Source: Gordionus sp. m RMFG-2023
Taxonomy: Eukaryota > Nematomorpha > Gordioida > Chordodea > Parachordodidae
Assembly (NCBI RefSeq): GCF_954871325.1
Contig: NC_088777.1
Span: 2,606,509 to 2,670,508, forward strand
Direction of reading: 5' to 3'
Length of the DNA: 64,000 nucleotides
Shown here: in pieces, positions 1 through 64,000 of the stretch
Position numbering within the stretch: the stretch's first letter is position 1
Layout: every line of letters starts with the position of its first letter
Notes under the pieces: model-generated
The model's input: only the letters and a program-made list of their open reading frames with translations
Database searches by the model: none
What the model was told of the DNA's origin: nothing
Position numbers and translations under genes: made by a program

Positions 1-2989
1 GAAAAATGAAAAATAAAAAATATTGAAGCTTATTATTTTTTAAATGTATTAATTAAAATTTTATTGTATTATAAAATATTTTTTATACTTTAATAGACAT
101 AAACATGGTAATGTTTTATAAAATAAATTTTTACGAATTTTTATACTCAGTTTATTTATAATGTTAATGGTTAACGAAATAAAATTTATTCAGCCATCAT
201 GAAACAAAATGTATACATTCCTTTATTAACTCATTGGAAAGATATGCCTAAATGAGTTTAGGTTATTGGTTTAAAATTTTTAGGTCCGGCACGGATATAG
301 GGCCAGCACATGTACCCTGCCTTAGGGTCCGCTTGTAGGTCACTGATACTTTATAAAATGGTTTAAAGATACATTTGACAATGATATAAAATATATGATA
401 AGCAATGTATTTGTCCAATAATTTAATCAATGATGCTTTAAATTTTTCTTAATATTAACATTATATTTGCTACTTCCTCAAAATATTTAATGCTTATTTA
501 ATTGCAATTTTGTCCATTGCTGAATTATCACAAGGACGCCATTGAATTTTGAATAGATTTTTCTTCCCTTCTGAGATATCTCTATGTAATATGAATATGT
601 CAACCTCCAAATCAATTGACAAGTACGATAATTGATAAATCATAACTTTGGGGGGGGGGGAACTATGAAAAATGGACGATAGGCTTAAGAATGGCAGGTT
701 TGTCGAAGGAATTGGAGAAAATCAATTTAAATAAATAAATTTAAAAAAAATGTTTATATTAAAAAAAAAATTCAATCATTTATTGTATATTATAATTTAG
801 TGAATTTTTATATCAGGAAACACAAGAAATTTCTTCTCATTTTTAATACAAAAAGTTTAATTAATGTTAATTAAAGATAAATTAAATTAAAAGGGATTTT
901 AACCTGAAAAAAAGAAGAAATTGTTCTTATATTAATCCGAATTATATAATTTTTTCTCTTTGAAATAGAATGAATACTAATTGACACTGCGATATATGTT
1001 ATTCCTTTAAATTATCCTAAATAAATGGGAGTTTCATTTAATTCTTATAAAGTGTCATTATTTGTAACTTAGCACTAATTATGAGAATGTATACCAATGC
1101 TATGAAGAATAATTGTGATTTATTTTTTATAAATGCCTCTTTAATAACTTTTTGGATCAGTGTAAATATTTAAGAGGGATATTTTAAAGAGCTTCTATTC
1201 AAAAATGTTTATAGCTTTCTTCTGCTTCAATACAACACCGATAATAGCTTAAAAAGATAAAGTCAATAAAAGAATGAAAAGAGAAGGTAATTAAATAAGT
1301 TTCTCTTCTTTTATAAATATTTATAATATTATTAGTCATCTTAAGTTTATGCATTACATTATTTAAACTTAAATTTATATTAAATTCTTCAACGATTTTT
1401 CGAAACTATTCTCGAAATTGTTAAGAATTAACTTTTTGCGCGCATAATTTTCTTTCGAAGTTTGGGTTCCCAGAACATTAATTTTTGTGTCTGTTTCTAC
1501 AAAAGATCTGACAAATTAATCTTAGCCGATTAAATCCAAATTTTTGATACCTAAAAGTAACTTATCATATCACTCTATGAGGACTTGAAGTCCAACACCT
1601 CTTACAATTCGAGCCCAAAAATAAATGGTTTTTATGTCCGAATCCGACCTCAACCCGAGGTCGGGCCGGGCTATGGACAACCCGAGCAGATCTCTATAAT
1701 ATACAATTATGACTGTCAAAATATATGTTTAATATTTTTTATTTTCAATAAACAGTAAGATGAATTCAAAAATTTAATTTTTTTAAATCTAAATGAGAAC
1801 TTTGTTGATATAATATTTTTATTGATAACATAATTAATTACAATTTAGGCGTCTATTGGATATAATAATCAAATTAATATATTTAAACCCCAAAACAATT
1901 TTAAGTTAACTCCCCAAACAAAATAAAGTTTACTACCAAACAAAATAAAGTTATAAACACACCACAAAATAAATGAATATAAATCAAATCTTTTCCTAAT
2001 TATAATCATAATAAGTAAATTTGTTTTCAATAAAGGTTATTCTTCTTGGAGTTTATTAACATCGACTCCTAAATAGAATAAAATCAATTATGATATATTA
2101 GCGTAAATATCGTTATCAAGTAATACGTGGATTACATTTTAATAAGTCTAATCTTATTCATATATTTATTAGGTTATTATTTAACACATTGTCGCTAGAT
2201 ATTAGCAACCTTACAAATTGATAGATATTATTTATTAGGTTAAAACCTAAATTTAGCTATGATTTGACAAAATTATATCGATATACTTGCTTGTTTTAAA
2301 TGTCAAATTTTTTTTTTACTAGTTTACATAAAACTAATGAAAATAATTTAATTTGGGTATAAAATATTACTTATTTTTTTAAATAAAAATTATAAATTTG
2401 TTATAATCAAATAACAAAATGTTTCCTTTAAAAATTTACTGTTAATCTTTGATAAATTAAATTAAGGGCAAAAAAGCAAGATGAAAAAAGATATCATGTG
2501 AAACAATTATAATATATTTGATTTATCAATTAATTATTTTTGCTTCTATATAACATTTTGAATATGTCAATAAACAAACAAATAAGGTCAAAATATTCTC
2601 ATAATAAAAAGAATTAGGGTAAGTATTTTAAATTTTTTTAAAATTTCTAAGAAAATTTAGCTATATTAATGAGTCGTTTTATATACCTAATAATACCTAG
2701 ATGAATAATATATTAATCAGGCATAACACATTTACTGATTATAAATTCTTTACATCATATAAGCTAATTTAGTTACATAATGCTTTTTTTTCCTCAAAAT
2801 ATTCCATTGATGAGAAGTATTTAGAGTATATTAATCATTTTTAATAATACAAAGTTTAATTCTAACAATTTCATGGCAGAGGTTTTAAAAAAAAATTAAT
2901 TAAAAATTTAAAATAATTATTATATATCGATAAAATTTTAAATTCGACATGTAAAATTTTTTTTTTGTTAAATTTCTATATATTCATAC
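1..2989. other. AT-rich DNA without recognisable gene
   Basis: No class 4-11 exon of the repeat gene could be found. A run of 11 G lies at 650-660. GC-rich islands at 280-345 and 1610-1690 look like remains of mobile elements; the second has a CCCGAGGTCGGGCCGGG core that is partly self-complementary. Nothing else is supported. Confidence 0.5.
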
Positions 2990-62001
<59,012 letters not shown>

Positions 62002-64000
62002 CTAAACAAGAATTTTATGATTTTCAAAATAAATTATTAAAAGATGGATAGAATTAATTTTAAATACAAAATATTTTATATAAATTATTTTATTTTTAAC
62101 AATTAATATTCTTTGAATCTATATCAAATTTTCGAGAGAAAAGGAAAAAAGATTCACACATGCGTTTTGAAAAATATAAGATATCTTAAAACTAGTTGTT
62201 AAACTATTCGATTTAAACCTATTTTTGATAAAAAAAAAAGAATTCCTGAAAATTATTATATAAGCTTTAAGATTTTTGTTATAGATGATACAAAGGTTTT
62301 TTGTACATCTAATAGGAAAATTTCAAGGTTGGAGTAATATATTTCTGGCCAAAATATTGAGTTAACCGTTTAAATCAGCTTAGATCGAGCTCTTTAACAA
62401 CACCATTTAAAAACATAGAGAGCAGATCTTAATAATATTTTAACCTACGTAATAACAAAATTTTTATCGAATAATATTTAGATTGTATCAGAATTATATT
62501 TGTCTCATTTTAGATGTAATTACAGTTATTACCTATTTATTTTTAAAATAATAAATTGTGATTTTCAGGCTATTCTTATTTGAAAACTTAATAAAATATC
62601 TATAATTATTTGACGATTAATTAGGATGATTTTGACAAATGAAATAAATAAGAGATAAAAAAATAATATTTAAATTAGAAAATGCATTACTGTTGGAAAG
62701 GTCTGATATAATATTTTTTTTGTTTCGTTACATTATGATATAATATATTCCATTAATTATACAATTAATGTTACAACGATGTTGAATTTTTTGAATTTAT
62801 TTTAGGATCATATTCATAAAAACATAATAACGATATCTTAATTATAATTATCATATTATAATGTAAAACCACACCTGAAATCTAATAACTAGTCGATTAT
62901 TTGAGAATGGAAATTTATTTTAAAATTCACTGATTATACGGGGTCATTTTAATGATACCAATATATTATTAGAGTCAGGTTAGCCCTGCATTCAGGCCAT
63001 TTTACCAGACCAGACCAGATTAGTGTAACATTAATGAAACCTGGATTGACATTTGTCCCAAAATTAGCTAAATATCGCAATTAAAATATTAATTTAAAAA
63101 TAAGAGAGGTAAATTAAGGAGATGGAAAATATTTGCCATTCATTTACATATATTTTTGTATATAGATATTTAATAAATTTAACAAAAAGATATCTTAAAA
63201 TTCCGTTACCATCACTCTCTTAAGGGTGAATCTGGGTAGGGAAACAGCAGTGGGCTAAAATATTTCTACCATAATAATTTAACAAGGATATCAAATAAAA
63301 ACTAATCAAAGGATCTGTTTACATCGCTAGTCATCTATGATTTAAGGAAATATTTGGAGTAGAGTAAAAATATTTTCACATATTATCACGACATGTATTT
63401 CAAAAAACAAGATATTTAAAGAAGCGCCAAATTAAATTATATAAATTATAAAAAAAACCTTTAAAAAATTAACATAGAATATCATTATAATGATTTTTCC
63501 AGCTTATGTTAAGGTGTTAAGGCACAGTCCTCTTATGTTAATATTATTTGTAATATATAACAATTTCAATCTTTCATACTATTATCAATGTGACTGGCCT
63601 TATAAAATATTGGCCACCATCTTTTTGTAAACTAATTTATCATTTCATTTCAATAACATTAAGAGGGAGGAAGAGGTAACTGGTAACTAAAAATTTCTTA
63701 TGTTTCTATTATATGTATATAGAACTAAATTAAGTACATAAGCATAGTTTTTCTGTAAAATTTTTTTATTTTATTTAGCATTGTGCAAAATTTTATTGTT
63801 TTTAATAGGTCTTCCTTTTTTTCAAAAAGAACCCAATATCTTTCCTAATCTATGCTGTAGCAGGAATTGGGGGGCTAGGTTTTCTATTAATTTTTATTAT
63901 TTAGAGTAATAAATATTTGGATATAGTTCAGATCGGCGAGAGCCAGATCGGTTCCTATCTTTATAATTTAGTCTCATCATCAAAATAATTAAGTAAACTT
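62002..64000. other. AT-rich DNA upstream of the first recognised exon
   Basis: Exons 1-3 of unit 1 should lie here or beyond, but no match was convincing. A partial M3 MITE lies at 62287-62404 (AAATATTGAGTTAACCG, then TTTAACAACACC). At 63230-63330 one module resembles the tandem repeat of 38880-39255. Confidence 0.5.

Overview
The window is very AT-rich animal-type (eukaryotic) DNA with almost no long open reading frames. The usual ORF view misses its main content. On the minus strand I read one very large, highly split gene running through nearly the whole window, at least 62001 down to 2990. It is built from tandem copies of a unit of about 100 residues. Each unit is cut into eleven tiny exons, mostly 21-36 nt, each flanked by AG and GT. 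Nearly every exon starts with 2 nt and ends with 1 nt of a split codon, so all introns are phase 1. I place about 75 exons in seven complete or nearly complete units plus the start of an eighth, always in the same order. Coding sequence is only about 2.2 kb of about 59 kb.

Unit layout in transcription order, with typical sizes: exon 1 (about 33 nt, NGxLTIxIG strand), exon 2 (27 nt, TEIFRGPG type), exon 3 (30 nt, KPYIIQHNG type), exon 4 (30-45 nt, IIICKR with the first Cys), exon 5 (21-30 nt, TCKTE with the second Cys), exon 6 (24-27 nt), exon 7 (21-30 nt), exon 8 (33 nt, YLNxMDHYIK type), exon 9 (24 nt, NLWIGI), exon 10 (33 nt, GNxTLTINLG type), exon 11 (21 nt, EQxxxPRG type). Exons 4-11 usually sit together within about 0.7 kb, separated by introns of mostly 46-64 nt. 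The introns 11-1 and 3-4 are kilobases long and hold the mobile elements. The two conserved cysteines, the LTI strand and the FxYxxxPxI-like exon 8 suggest divergent IPT/TIG-type extracellular beta-sandwich repeats. That family call is inference; the repeat and exon structure is seen directly.

The introns hold many mobile elements. There is a young LTR element with clean 5-bp target duplications (7378-10077), an old Ty3/gypsy copy with LTR-like ends (46581-49820), two further retroelement or integrase fossils (39400-39740, 40560-41640) and an eroded LINE (30850-32060). Several hAT-type non-autonomous elements have exact 8-bp target duplications, including one nested in another (37350-38172). 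There is also a 1.1-kb foldback element (45278-46380), a TIR element at 57021-57253, several dispersed repeat families and two large simple-sequence arrays. No RNA gene was recognised. The organism cannot be named from the sequence; an animal with an AT-rich, transposon-laden genome and very short minimal introns fits.
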